Source: Geoalkalibacter sp. (GTDB taxonomy: Bacteria > Desulfobacterota > Desulfuromonadia > Desulfuromonadales > Geoalkalibacteraceae). From it: a stretch of DNA of 58,105 nt. Positions 24,669-34,161 of this stretch are shown in pieces (the first letter of the stretch is position 1; each line of letters begins with the position of its first letter). The DNA lies in assembly GCF_030605225.1 (NCBI RefSeq), contig NZ_JAUWAV010000025.1, positions 1 to 58,105 on the forward strand. Direction: 5' to 3'. The position numbers were made by a program, and so were the translations under genes. Below the pieces are notes generated by a model. It was given only the letters and a program-made list of their open reading frames with translations. It was not told the origin of the DNA and made no database searches.

Positions 24669-25739
24669 ATGCTGCAGAAAAAAGTCCGTGTGCTGGTGGT
24701 GGATGATTCGGCGCTGGTGCGCCAGATCCTCACCCAGGGTCTGGCCGCCGATCCCGCCATCGAGGTGGTGGGCTCGGCCGCCGATCCCTACCAGGCACGC
24801 GACAAGATCATCCAGCTGCAACCCGACGTACTCACCCTCGACGTGGAAATGCCGCGCATGGACGGCGTGGAATTCCTGCGCCGGCTCATGCCCCAGCACC
24901 CCATGCCGGTGGTCATGGTCAGCTCGCTCACGCAGAAGGGCAAGCAGATCACCATCGACGCCCTGGAAGCCGGCGCCGTGGATTTCGTCGCCAAGCCGAC
25001 CAGCGACGTCGCCCGCGGCCTGCAGGCGATGATGCTCGAGCTGCGCGTCAAGGTGAAGATCGCCTCCACCGCCAACGTCTCCCACTGGAAGGCGCAGCGC
25101 ACGGCCGCCGCCGCGCCGCCGCGCCCCGCCCTGGCCTCGCCCGCGGCCCTGGCCGAATCCACCGACAAGGTCATCGCCATCGGCGCCTCCACCGGCGGCA
25201 CCGAGGCGATCAAGAAGGTCATCACCCGCTTTCCCGCCACCAGCCCCGGCGTGGTCATCGTCCAGCACATGCCGGCGGGCTTCACCAAGATGTTCGCCGA
25301 GCGCCTCAACCAGCTCTGCCCCATGGAAGTCAAGGAAGCCGCGAGCGGCGACCGAATCATGCCGGGCCGCATCCTGGTGGCGCCGGGGGAAAAACAGATG
25401 CGCGTGATCCGCTCGGGCGGGTTCTACCAGGTGACCTGCGAACCCGGCGAGAAAGTCAGCGGCCACTGTCCCTCCGTCGATGTCATGATGCACTCGGTGG
25501 CCAAGCACGTGGGCGCCAACGCCGTGGCCGCCATGCTCACCGGCATGGGCGCCGACGGCGCCGACGGCATGGCCGCCATGCGCCAGGCGGGCGCGCGCTG
25601 CATCGCCCAGGACGAAGCGAGCTGCGTGGTGTTCGGCATGCCCAAGGTGGCCTTCGAGCGCGGCGGCGCCGAGAAACTGGTGCCCATCGACGACATCGCC
25701 CCGACCCTGCTGCGCCTGCTGAGCGAGAAGCGCGCATGA
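24669..25739 (+). CDS. cheB: Chemotaxis methylesterase/glutaminase CheB
   Basis: CheB, 356 residues from the ATG at 24669 (GGGAG upstream). The receiver domain (VRVLVVDDSALVRQIL; phospho-acceptor in LTLDVEMPRMDGVEF; K in FVAKPT) is joined by an A/P-rich linker to the esterase domain with the catalytic serine in IGASTGGTEAI, His in VQHMPAGFTKMFAERL, and the Asp region MLTGMGADGADGMAAMRQAGA. It counteracts CheR. The stop overlaps cheD (ATGA). Confidence 0.97.
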   Translation: MLQKKVRVLVVDDSALVRQILTQGLAADPAIEVVGSAADPYQARDKIIQLQPDVLTLDVEMPRMDGVEFLRRLMPQHPMPVVMVSSLTQKGKQITIDALEAGAVDFVAKPTSDVARGLQAMMLELRVKVKIASTANVSHWKAQRTAAAAPPRPALASPAALAESTDKVIAIGASTGGTEAIKKVITRFPATSPGVVIVQHMPAGFTKMFAERLNQLCPMEVKEAASGDRIMPGRILVAPGEKQMRVIRSGGFYQVTCEPGEKVSGHCPSVDVMMHSVAKHVGANAVAAMLTGMGADGADGMAAMRQAGARCIAQDEASCVVFGMPKVAFERGGAEKLVPIDDIAPTLLRLLSEKRA

Positions 25740-26224
25740 GCAACCTGATTCTCGGCATCGGCGACCTGGGCGCCTCCAAGAATCCCGACGATCTGGTCAA
25801 GACCTTCGCCCTGGGCTCCTGCGTGGCGGTGATCATGCTCGATCCCAAGACCCGCACCGCGGGCATGGTTCACTGCGCCCTGCCCGAGGCGCGCATCAAT
25901 CCGGCCAAGGCCCAGGAGCGGCCGGGCTATTTCGCCGACTCGGGCATCCCGGCGCTGCTGCGCGAAATGGCCCGTCACGGCTGCGACCCGGGCGGCCGCG
26001 GCTTCATCGTCAAACTCGCCGGAGGGGCCAAGGTCATGGACCCCAACGACACCTTCAACATCGGCAAGCGCAATCTGCTCGCCGCCAAGAAAGCCCTGTG
26101 GGCCTATGGCCTGGGCGCGGTGGCCGAGGATGTCGGCGGCAATTTCAGCCGCACGGTCACCATCACGGTGCGCAACGGCGAGGTCTGGCTGTCCTCGCCC
26201 GGGCGCCCCAACTGGAAACTCTAA
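25736..26224 (+). CDS. cheD: Chemoreceptor glutamine deamidase CheD
   Basis: CheD, 162 residues, deamidates receptor glutamines and in some bacteria binds CheC. The catalytic Cys is in TFALGSCVAVIMLD and the His in GMVHCALPEA; KLAGGAKVMDP and NIGKRNLLAAKKALWAYGL are family blocks. It overlaps cheB by 4 bp. The presence of several CheX/CheC-type proteins downstream makes a CheD-CheC-type interaction plausible (inference). Confidence 0.96.
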   Translation: MSNLILGIGDLGASKNPDDLVKTFALGSCVAVIMLDPKTRTAGMVHCALPEARINPAKAQERPGYFADSGIPALLREMARHGCDPGGRGFIVKLAGGAKVMDPNDTFNIGKRNLLAAKKALWAYGLGAVAEDVGGNFSRTVTITVRNGEVWLSSPGRPNWKL

Positions 26225-26233
26225 GAGGACGCC

Positions 26234-27115
26234 ATGGATACCAAGGTCGATCGTCAAGCCATCCTCGAGGCCATCCGCAAGGCGCCCCTGCTCTCCCCCA
26301 GCGCCTCGCGCCTGCTGCAGATCACCGCGGCGCGCGAGCACGAAATGGCCGAAGTCATCGCCGTGGTGCGCACCGACGCGCACCTCACGGCGCGGGTCCT
26401 GAAAACCGTCAACTCCGCCGCCTTCGGCCTGCTCTACGAGATCACCTCCATCGACCGCGCCGTGACCTACCTGGGCGAGCGCATGGTGGTGGGCATCGCC
26501 ATCGGCGATTGCGCGGCGCAGCTCTTCCAGAAACAGCTCGACGGCTATGAGGGCGAAAAGGGCAGCCTCTGGCGCCACGATCTGCTCACCGCCATCGCCG
26601 CGCGCGAGGTGGCCGGCCGGTGCCGCACCCCGCTCAATCCCGATCTGGCCTTCACCGCCGGACTGCTGCACGACATCGGCAAGGCGCTGATCTCCGATTT
26701 TCTCAAGGGCACGCCGGGCGGCCTGCTGCGCGAGCTGGAGGAGGCGCTGCTCAACGACTACCTGGAGGGGGAGCGCGCGGCCCTGGGCATCGATCATCCC
26801 GAGGCGGGCTTTGAGCTGGCGCTCTCCTGGCAGCTGCCCGCGTCGCTGCAGGCGGCGATCCGCCATCACCACGCGCCCCAGGAGGCGCCGCCCGAACTGC
26901 GGCCCCTGGCGTATGCCGTGCACCTGGGCGACATCGTCGCCATGATGTCCGGCTGCGGCACCGGCGCCGACAGTCTGCGCTATCACCTCGACGGCGGCTA
27001 CACCCACTACTTCGACCTCTCCCAGGAGGGTCTCTACGAAATCATCCTCGCCGCCGACGAGGAATTTCGCAAAATCACTCATTCCATGGCCGAAACCAAG
27101 GAGAAACCGGTGTGA
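26234..27115 (+). CDS. HDOD domain signalling protein
   Basis: A 293-residue protein with an HDOD domain over most of its length: LLSPSASRLLQITAAREHEMAEVIAVVRTDAHLTARVLKTVNSAAFGL, then SIDRAVTYLGERMVVGIAI and FTAGLLHDIGKALISDFL. The HD pair (LLHDIGK) and a later HHHAPQ are kept, which many HDOD proteins have lost. HDOD proteins are common in bacterial signalling operons, but their biochemical role is mostly unknown. GAGG precedes the ATG. The stop overlaps the next cheY gene. Confidence 0.9.
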   Translation: MDTKVDRQAILEAIRKAPLLSPSASRLLQITAAREHEMAEVIAVVRTDAHLTARVLKTVNSAAFGLLYEITSIDRAVTYLGERMVVGIAIGDCAAQLFQKQLDGYEGEKGSLWRHDLLTAIAAREVAGRCRTPLNPDLAFTAGLLHDIGKALISDFLKGTPGGLLRELEEALLNDYLEGERAALGIDHPEAGFELALSWQLPASLQAAIRHHHAPQEAPPELRPLAYAVHLGDIVAMMSGCGTGADSLRYHLDGGYTHYFDLSQEGLYEIILAADEEFRKITHSMAETKEKPV

Positions 27116-27504
27116 AACGCATCGTCATCGCCGACGACTCGCAAACCGCGCGCATGTTCATCCGGCGCTGCCTGGAGATCATCGGGCTGCGCGACGCCGA
27201 ATTCATCGAGGCGGAAAACGGCCGCGACGCCCTGCAAAAGGCCAAGGAGGCGCCCACCGATCTTCTGGTGTCCGACCTCAACATGCCGGTGATGGACGGC
27301 GCGACCCTGATCAAATGGGTCAGGACCAGCCCCAAGCTCGCCGGGCTGCCGGTGCTGATCATCACCAGCGCCGGCAACCCCGCCAAGGAAAAGGAGCTGC
27401 TGGAACTCGGCGCCTTCGCCGTACTCAACAAGCCGGTGGCGCCGGCCCCCCTGCTCAAGGTGCTGGCGCCGCTCTTGCCCCGGGAGAACGATCATGCGCC
27501 CTGA
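27112..27504 (+). CDS. CheY-like single-domain response regulator (first copy)
   Basis: A 130-residue stand-alone receiver. It has the acidic pair (IVIADDSQTARMFIRR), the phospho-acceptor Asp in LLVSDLNMPVMDGATL, the Ser/Thr in LIITSAGN and the Lys in VLNKPVAPAPL. GTG start at 27112 with AAGGAG 8 bp upstream; overlaps the HDOD gene by 4 bp and the next CheX-like gene by 11 bp. It could be an output or a phosphate sink. Confidence 0.92.
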   Translation: MKRIVIADDSQTARMFIRRCLEIIGLRDAEFIEAENGRDALQKAKEAPTDLLVSDLNMPVMDGATLIKWVRTSPKLAGLPVLIITSAGNPAKEKELLELGAFAVLNKPVAPAPLLKVLAPLLPRENDHAP

Positions 27505-27976
27505 GATGCCCGCGGCCCTTTCCGACGCCATGCACGAAGCGGTCGGCGCCACCCTGGAAAACATGGCCTTCATGGAGGTTCAGCCCCTGCGCGAACCGCC
27601 GCCGGACCCGACCTCCGGCAAGGTGTTCCGCGCCGACCTGCTGGTTCATCACCCCATTGCCGGCGAGCTGTGCCTGGTCATGCCCGAGGAACTGCTGCGC
27701 GAGATCGCCGCGGGCATCTACGGGGCGCCCGCCGAGGAACTGGAACGCGGCAAGCTCTGCGACATCCTCAACGAGATGCTCAACACCATCGCCGGGCTGT
27801 TCTTGAGCCGGGTGCTGCCGCACAACCAGACCTTCGACCTGGGGATTCCGAAAATCAGCGAATCCAACTGTCAACCCCTTGACCCGACCCTGCTGCAATG
27901 GCATTTCCGCGCCGACGAGGGCTGCTTTCACCTCAGCGCGGGCGGCGATGCCTGGCGGCGACTCATCCGCGACTAG
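27494..27976 (+). CDS. CheX-like phosphatase domain protein (divergent)
   Basis: A 160-residue protein resembling CheX/CheC phosphatases, which dephosphorylate CheY-P. The active-site pattern is seen in CDILNEMLNTIAG (E-x2-N with the preceding D and following G). The N-terminus LSDAMHEAVGATLENMAFMEV resembles the FETM start of CheX. It is more divergent than the two later copies. It overlaps the upstream cheY, so it is probably its partner phosphatase (inference). Confidence 0.8.
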   Translation: MRPEMPAALSDAMHEAVGATLENMAFMEVQPLREPPPDPTSGKVFRADLLVHHPIAGELCLVMPEELLREIAAGIYGAPAEELERGKLCDILNEMLNTIAGLFLSRVLPHNQTFDLGIPKISESNCQPLDPTLLQWHFRADEGCFHLSAGGDAWRRLIRD

Positions 27977-28014
27977 GCTCGACGACACGTTCACCATGAA
28001 CCAAGGAGATTCCC

Positions 28015-28386
28015 ATGGCCACCACCGTACTGATCATCGATGATTCCAACACCATGCGCAAAATCGTGCAGCGCTCCCTGCGCCAGGCCGGCTTTGAATT
28101 CGACAAAGTCCTCGAGGCGGGCGACGGCCTGGAAGCCCTGGCGGTGCTCGGCGCCGAAAAGGTCGATCTGATTCTCTCCGACATCAACATGCCCAACATG
28201 GACGGCCTTGAATTTCTGCGCCAGAAAGCCGCCAACGACGCCATCAAGGGCATTCCCGTGGTGATGATCACCACCGAAGCCGGCGCCGACATCCTCGGCG
28301 AAGCCCGGGCGCTGGGCGCCAAGGGCAGCATCAAGAAACCCTTCACCGCCGAACAGGTTCAGGAAGTTCTCGGCGGGCTGCTGTAA
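28015..28386 (+). CDS. cheY: Chemotaxis response regulator CheY (second copy)
   Basis: CheY, 123 residues. It has the acidic pair in TVLIIDDSNTMRKIVQRSLRQAG, the phospho-acceptor in DLILSDINMPNMDGLEFL, Thr in VVMITTEAG and Lys in IKKPFTAEQVQEVLGGLL, matching motor-binding CheY proteins closely. AAGGAG precedes the ATG. It is the better candidate for the FliM-binding regulator. Confidence 0.95.
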   Translation: MATTVLIIDDSNTMRKIVQRSLRQAGFEFDKVLEAGDGLEALAVLGAEKVDLILSDINMPNMDGLEFLRQKAANDAIKGIPVVMITTEAGADILGEARALGAKGSIKKPFTAEQVQEVLGGLL

Positions 28387-28408
28387 CTCATCGACAAAGG
28401 AGCCGACC

Positions 28409-28870
28409 TTGGATCTGGCAAAAACCATCACGGACGCCACCCGGGAAATATTCGAAACCATGATCATGCTGGAGGTCGTCCCCGGCGAGCCCCTCAACGA
28501 GGGCGCGAAGAAGTATCATTGCACGGTTTCGGGCATGGTCGGGCTGGCCGGGCTGTTCAAGGGCATGATCGCCATCCACACTCCGGATGCGGTGGCCATG
28601 AACATCACCAGCAGCTTTCTCGGCATGGACGTGGACTCGGTCAACGACGACGTCACCGACGCCATCGGCGAGCTGGCCAACATGCTCGCCGGTTCGGTGA
28701 AAATGGCCTTGTCTCAGAACGGCAAGGATATTACCCTGTCGATCCCCTCGACCATCGCCGGCGAGGAATACTCCATCAACTGTCTCCTCGACACCGATCG
28801 CGTGATCATGCCCTTCACCCTGGGCGAGGGACAGTTTCTGGTCGAGTTGCAGGTGGAAAAACCGGCCTGA
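28409..28870 (+). CDS. cheX: CheX phosphatase (copy A)
   Basis: CheX, 153 residues, a CheY-P phosphatase that works as a homodimer in known cases. MDLAKTITDATREIFETMIMLEV is the typical start, and DAIGELANMLAGS carries the catalytic E-x2-N. TTG start with AAAGGAG upstream. It is 22 bp after cheY. It is related to copy B in the same positions, so the pair looks like an old duplication. Confidence 0.9.
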   Translation: MDLAKTITDATREIFETMIMLEVVPGEPLNEGAKKYHCTVSGMVGLAGLFKGMIAIHTPDAVAMNITSSFLGMDVDSVNDDVTDAIGELANMLAGSVKMALSQNGKDITLSIPSTIAGEEYSINCLLDTDRVIMPFTLGEGQFLVELQVEKPA

Positions 28871-28930
28871 GCCTGCTCCGCCGCAAGCAGGCCCTTTCCG
28901 GTGAAATCGGCCGTCCGCCGCAAGGACGGC
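28871..28930 (+). repeat. Two hairpins between cheX copies A and B
   Basis: Two adjacent stem-loops: GCCTGCT (28871-28877)/AGCAGGC (28886-28892) and GCCGTCC (28910-28916)/GGACGGC (28924-28930). Both loops contain CCGCAA or GCCGCAA. There is no T-run, so they are not classic terminators. They may set mRNA processing or stability. Confidence 0.65.
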
Positions 28931-28943
28931 AAGGGAGAAGACC

Positions 28944-29405
28944 GTGGATCTCAAACCCATGATCGTCACCGCCACGCGGTGCGTTTTTTCCACCATGCTC
29001 GGGCGCGACATCGCACCCGATGCCGAGGACTGCTCGACGGACATTTCCTTGAGCGGTGGTATTTCCGGCATGCTCGGCTTTTCCGGCGATCTGAGCGGCA
29101 TGCTCAGCCTGCACTGCCCGGCCGGGGTCGCCACCGGCATCACCGGCAGCTTTCTGGGCATGGAGGTCGCGGACATCAACGAGGACGTCAAGGACGCCAT
29201 CGGCGAGATGGTCAACATGCTCACCGGCGGCCTCAAGGAGGCCCTGGCCCAAAGCGGGCTGGACATCCGGCTGGCGATCCCCACCACCATCGCCGGGCGC
29301 TCCTTCCGCATCGCCTCGGGCAGCGCCGAAAATCGCGTGTGCGTGCCCTTTACCCTCGAAGAAGGCCGCTTCTTCGTCGAAGTCAAATACAAACCGTCCG
29401 CCTAG
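28944..29405 (+). CDS. cheX: CheX phosphatase (copy B)
   Basis: A second CheX, 153 residues, start GTG with AAGGGAG upstream. The MDLKPMIVTATRCVFSTMLGRDI start and the DAIGEMVNMLTGG catalytic block (E-x2-N) match copy A; the sequence between is quite different, so a distinct CheY target is possible. It belongs to the same operon. Confidence 0.9.
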   Translation: MDLKPMIVTATRCVFSTMLGRDIAPDAEDCSTDISLSGGISGMLGFSGDLSGMLSLHCPAGVATGITGSFLGMEVADINEDVKDAIGEMVNMLTGGLKEALAQSGLDIRLAIPTTIAGRSFRIASGSAENRVCVPFTLEEGRFFVEVKYKPSA

Positions 29406-29424
29406 CGGCTGAAGGTCTTTCGCG

Positions 29425-31344
29425 GTGCAAAAAACCGTCGTCGACAGCGTTCTCAAATCCTCGGTCGGGAAAATCGCCGACGAAGTCGCCAGTCTGCTCG
29501 GTGAGGAGTTCAAGCTCGGCGAACCCCGCTTCCAGACCCTGACCAAGTCCGAGTATTTCGCGACTCCGCGGGAGAAGTGCGCCTACACGCGGGTCAGCGG
29601 CAGCGGGGATTTTTCCGGCGAAGCGGCCATCGTGCTGCCCCTCAAGGATGCCGTGCTGCTCGGCGGCACCCTGATCATGCTGCCCGCCGACGAGCTGGCG
29701 GAAAAAGTCAAGAATCCCGCTCTTTCCGGCGAGGAAGGCGATGCCTTCGGCGAGGTCGGCAACATCATCGTCGGCGCCGTGACGGCGGTCTTCGAGGATC
29801 TCTATCCGAAAAAACTCCATTTCAAGAAGACCACCAGCGAAGTTCTGATCCCCACCAAGGTCGATCTCGACGGCGAGCAGCCCTTTCCCCCCGGCCACTA
29901 CCATCTGACCGCCTGCGAGATGAAACTTGCCGGCAAGCCCCTGGGCACGCTGGAACTCCTTTTTCCCTTCGAACTGCTCGGCCTGCCCCTGCCCGTTGCC
30001 GAGGAAGAGGCGGCGCGGCCCACACCTGCGCCGGGCGCGGAAAAGGCCGCCAGCCGCGAGACGCAAGCCGGCGCGGCGGCGGAAAAGGTGGAATCGCGCA
30101 CGGCGCAAGGAACCTCGCCCGCCGAACGTCAGGCCGCGGCGCGCGTCGCCTCCTCCTCCGCGGAGACGCCCGAGGCGGCCGAGCCGGCCCAAGCCCCTGA
30201 AACGGCGGCAACAGCAGCGCCCCCGCAAGCCGCCGGCGTCAAGCGCGCCCTGGTCGATGCGGTCCTCGGCAACGCTTTCAAGGAAATCGCCAAGGATCTC
30301 TCCGATCTTCTCGGCCAGCCGGTCAAATGCGCCGGCCCCGCCTTTCAGCCCATCACCAAGGCCCAATACCTGGCCCTGCCCCGCGACAAGGGCGCCCTGA
30401 CGCACCTGACGACGAGCGGCGACTTCGACGGCGAAGCCCTGCTCATCGTGCGCCAGCGCGACGCGGTGCTGTTCGGCGGCACGCTCATCATGCTGCCCGA
30501 GGAGGAACTGGCGGCCAAGGTCAAATCGGGAAAATTCGAGGGAGAGGAAAGCGACGCCTACGGCGAGGTGGCGAACATCATCACCGGCGCCCTGACCAAG
30601 ATTCTCGATGAGCAGTATCCGCGCAAGCTCCACCTCAAGCGCGGCGACATCGAGCCTTTGGTGGCCACCAAGGTCGATCCCGAGGGGCCCAAACCCTTCC
30701 CGGCGGGGGACTACTATCTCGCCACCTGCCAGCTGGCCCTGGAGCGCAAGACCCTGGGCGAACTCGACCTGCTCTTTCCCCAGGCCGCCCTGGCCGTCAA
30801 ATTCGAGGCGCCCGCCGAAGATCAGCCGGCGGCCCAAAGCGCCCGCGAGCTGCCCTCCTCGCGCGAAGCCGCGTCCGCCGCGGGCCGGGGCGTCACCCAA
30901 GCCAACGCCATCAGCAGCGCCGATCTGGCGGCCCTGCAGGCGGCCGCCACGCAAACCGACGACACGCCAGACGGCGCCCATGCGGGCACCGTCCTCATCG
31001 TCGCCGAAACGCCCGAGGCGGCGGCGCCTTTTCGCGAGCTGCTGCAAAAAGAGCAGCGCGACCATCTGGTGGTCCGCTTCCAGGACAATGTCAAGCAGGC
31101 CCTCAACGGCCATCGCGTCAACGGGATTTTCCTGGTGATGAATCAGGTGGGAGAGCAGGGATTCGCCGCCGCCATCAAGATCAAATCCAAGCTGCCCAAG
31201 GGCACCCCGCTGGTCATGGCCGGCCCCCAGTGGACGCGCAGCGACGTGCTCAAGGCCGTGCGCTACGGCGCCCGCGACATCCTCGTCACCCCCGCGGGCG
31301 GCGAGGACATCGCCGAAAAAATCACTCGGCACATGGGCAAGTGA
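29425..31344 (+). CDS. Tandem CheC-like phosphatase fused to a degenerate receiver
   Basis: A 639-residue protein built of two homologous CheC/CheX-like modules (about residues 1-190 and 270-455) and a C-terminal receiver-like domain (about 520-639), joined by A/E/P-rich linkers. Each module has the phosphatase-type pattern: EVGNIIVGA (E110, N113) and EVANIITGA (E381, N384), and repeats such as ILPLKDAVLLGGTLIMLP versus IVRQRDAVLFGGTLIMLP. The receiver begins TVLIVAETPEAA and lacks the acidic pair, the phospho-acceptor Asp (FLVMNQVG) and the Lys (LVTPAG), so it should not be phosphorylated. GTG start with a weak AAGG site. It is last in the chemosensory operon. I know no named family with this exact architecture. 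Confidence 0.82.
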   Translation: MQKTVVDSVLKSSVGKIADEVASLLGEEFKLGEPRFQTLTKSEYFATPREKCAYTRVSGSGDFSGEAAIVLPLKDAVLLGGTLIMLPADELAEKVKNPALSGEEGDAFGEVGNIIVGAVTAVFEDLYPKKLHFKKTTSEVLIPTKVDLDGEQPFPPGHYHLTACEMKLAGKPLGTLELLFPFELLGLPLPVAEEEAARPTPAPGAEKAASRETQAGAAAEKVESRTAQGTSPAERQAAARVASSSAETPEAAEPAQAPETAATAAPPQAAGVKRALVDAVLGNAFKEIAKDLSDLLGQPVKCAGPAFQPITKAQYLALPRDKGALTHLTTSGDFDGEALLIVRQRDAVLFGGTLIMLPEEELAAKVKSGKFEGEESDAYGEVANIITGALTKILDEQYPRKLHLKRGDIEPLVATKVDPEGPKPFPAGDYYLATCQLALERKTLGELDLLFPQAALAVKFEAPAEDQPAAQSARELPSSREAASAAGRGVTQANAISSADLAALQAAATQTDDTPDGAHAGTVLIVAETPEAAAPFRELLQKEQRDHLVVRFQDNVKQALNGHRVNGIFLVMNQVGEQGFAAAIKIKSKLPKGTPLVMAGPQWTRSDVLKAVRYGARDILVTPAGGEDIAEKITRHMGK

Positions 31345-31373
31345 TCCGCGAATCGCGCAAGCGGCTCCACGAA

Positions 31374-31411
31374 AAACGGCCCAGCTCCCCCGCAAGGGAT
31401 CTGGGCCGTTT
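31374..31411. terminator. Bidirectional terminator between the chemosensory operon and sigma-54 regulator
   Basis: A strong hairpin AAACGGCCCAG/CTGGGCCGTTT with a 16-nt loop lies between two convergent genes. On the minus strand it ends in TTTTTC, giving a good terminator for the regulator; on the plus strand the T-run is weaker. Confidence 0.75.
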
Positions 31412-31449
31412 CATTGAGCGGGCAGCGCCTCCCCCTGGAGGCGAAAGGA

Positions 31450-32964
<1,515 letters not shown>

Positions 32965-33210
32965 AGCCGTCTCCCTGAATGAAAAAAACCCTCCAAGCGC
33001 AACATCATAGCGAGAGCGAGGCCATCCTGCAAGGGATCCCGCGCGAAAATGCGTCCGACGAGTCCGACACGTCAGCCCGGCCGGACGGGCAAGAGACTGT
33101 TTTCTTTTTGGAAAATCGCGAAAAAGTGCGAATCCGCCCGGCATTGAGCGCGGCTGCTTTCATGGCCATGGTGGTTTTTTTCAGGAAAAGCAGGCATTGA
33201 ATCCGCCAAA

Positions 33211-33360
33211 TTGGATTCGCAAGGGCGCAAGGGTATCGGCCTGTCCCGGGGGGCACTGGGGGAGAAACTTGGTGTCGGCCAGGCGCAGATGTCCCAGTGG
33301 GAGACCGGCAAGAGCGAGCCGTCGCCGAAGCAGGCGGCGAGGCCGGCCGAGCCGTGCAAG
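33211..33360 (+). pseudogene. XRE-type helix-turn-helix gene remnant
   Basis: The plus-strand frame includes GLSRGALGEKLGVGQAQMSQWETGKSEPSPKQ, a recognisable XRE/Cro-type helix-turn-helix. It has no convincing start or domain context; after about 50 codons the reading becomes unrelated sequence that overlaps the resolvase remnant on the other strand. Best read as a broken fragment rather than a gene. Confidence 0.5.
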
Positions 33361-33410
33361 GCCTCCGACAAGCCGCGCGGCAACATGGAGCCGTCGGACT
33401 TCAAGCATTC

Positions 33411-33596
33411 TACCCTCTCGAACTCGGCGAACGCGCCCATCACCGACAGCATCAGGTTCGCCATCGGCGAGTCCTCTTTGCGAAGGTCAGGTTATTCAAC
33501 GAACTCGATGCGCACCCCGCGCTTGGTCAGGCTTTGCAGCATCTTGCGCAGATCATCAAGGTTGCGTGCCAGACGGTCCATGCTGTGCACCACCAT
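33411..33596 (-). pseudogene. Serine resolvase remnant, frame-disrupted
   Basis: On the minus strand, VVHSMDRLARNLDDLRK and KRGVRIEFVE are typical of the catalytic domain of Tn3-family resolvases, ended by TAA at 33492. MANLMLSVMGAFAEFER then appears in the same frame after the stop. The sequence in between would need an insertion and a compensating deletion relative to the usual FV-EN-LTF region. Both ends lack the rest of the protein (no N-terminal catalytic serine region, no DNA-binding domain). Confidence 0.65.
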
Positions 33597-33853
33597 ATGG
33601 CTTACAATGACCCATTTGACGAAATCATTATTAAACACCATGATTTAATTAAAATCAATAAGCCGCCAAGAAGGGTATATCAGAGGCAACAGGAGATGCA
33701 GTCATGGCACACGCGCGAGAATCGATAGCATTGTTTTACCAACCGATTGAGAATCCCATCCCGAACCAGACAGGTTACCGTTCCGGCAATGCAGGCGGTA
33801 TGAGAATTATTTTGCAGATCTTCCTCAACCAAGCCGCAAGCTCGGGTGACGAT
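33597..33853. other. Unassigned intergenic DNA, partly AT-rich
   Basis: No gene, promoter or repeat could be supported here. The part near 33610-33670 is notably A/T-rich compared with the rest of the window, consistent with foreign origin. It lies between two mobile-element remnants. Confidence 0.4.
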
Positions 33854-33974
33854 TCATGGGACAGAGGTGGCCCGACGCTTGAATTCCTTGTTGAGCCGCT
33901 CCAGCGTATTGGTGGAATGCAACTTCACCCGATGGGTCGCCGGAAAACCGAAACAGGCCAGCACATTGCGAAAA
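33854..33974 (-). pseudogene. IS256-type (mutator) transposase remnant
   Basis: The minus strand encodes [16 protein letters not shown] followed by [19 protein letters not shown], the well-known C-terminal region of IS256-family transposases, then a stop after TSVP. Only about 40 residues remain, with no catalytic DDE part and no visible terminal inverted repeats. It is a fragment, probably old. Confidence 0.65.
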
Positions 33975-33978
33975 CCCG

Positions 33979-34011
33979 AAAAAAAAGGGATCGGCCAAAA
34001 CGGCCGACCCC
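33979..34011 (-). terminator. Terminator after tRNA-Pro
   Basis: On the minus strand the hairpin GGGTCGGCC-GTTTT-GGCCGATCCC is followed by eight T residues, 10 bp after the tRNA 3' end. Confidence 0.88.
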
Positions 34012-34020
34012 TTGATTTTT

Positions 34021-34097
34021 TGGTCGGGGCGAAAGGATTTGAACCTTCGACCCCCTGCTCCCGAAGCAGGTGCGCTACCAGGCTGCGCTACGCCCCG
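34021..34097 (-). tRNA. tRNA-Pro (anticodon CGG)
   Basis: A complete 77-nt cloverleaf. The acceptor stem CGGGGCG pairs with CGCCCCG before A-CCA (CCA is encoded), the anticodon stem CCTGC/GCAGG holds the loop TTCGGGA with anticodon CGG, and the T arm is GAAGG-TTCAAAT-CCTTT. It reads CCG proline codons. A terminator follows, and the DNA beyond holds mobile-element remnants. Confidence 0.96.
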
Positions 34098-34128
34098 ACA
34101 TGTGCGCTCTTGTTGAATGCGGTCGACA

Positions 34129-34158
34129 GATTTAGCACGGAAGGAGGAAGAAAAGCAA
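34129..34158 (-). promoter_or_regulatory. Possible promoter of tRNA-Pro
   Basis: On the minus strand TTGCTT and TAAATC are separated by 18 bp, upstream of the tRNA. Match to sigma-70 consensus is moderate. Confidence 0.4.
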
Positions 34159-34161
34159 GCC

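Noticed and set aside
32965..33144. N-terminal extension of the sigma-54 regulator
   Set aside because: The frame is open, but the added residues have no homology to a domain and the ribosome site is before the TTG at 32964.
33211..33648. A functional 145-residue regulator gene
   Set aside because: Only the first 50 codons resemble an XRE domain; the remainder overlaps the resolvase remnant on the opposite strand.
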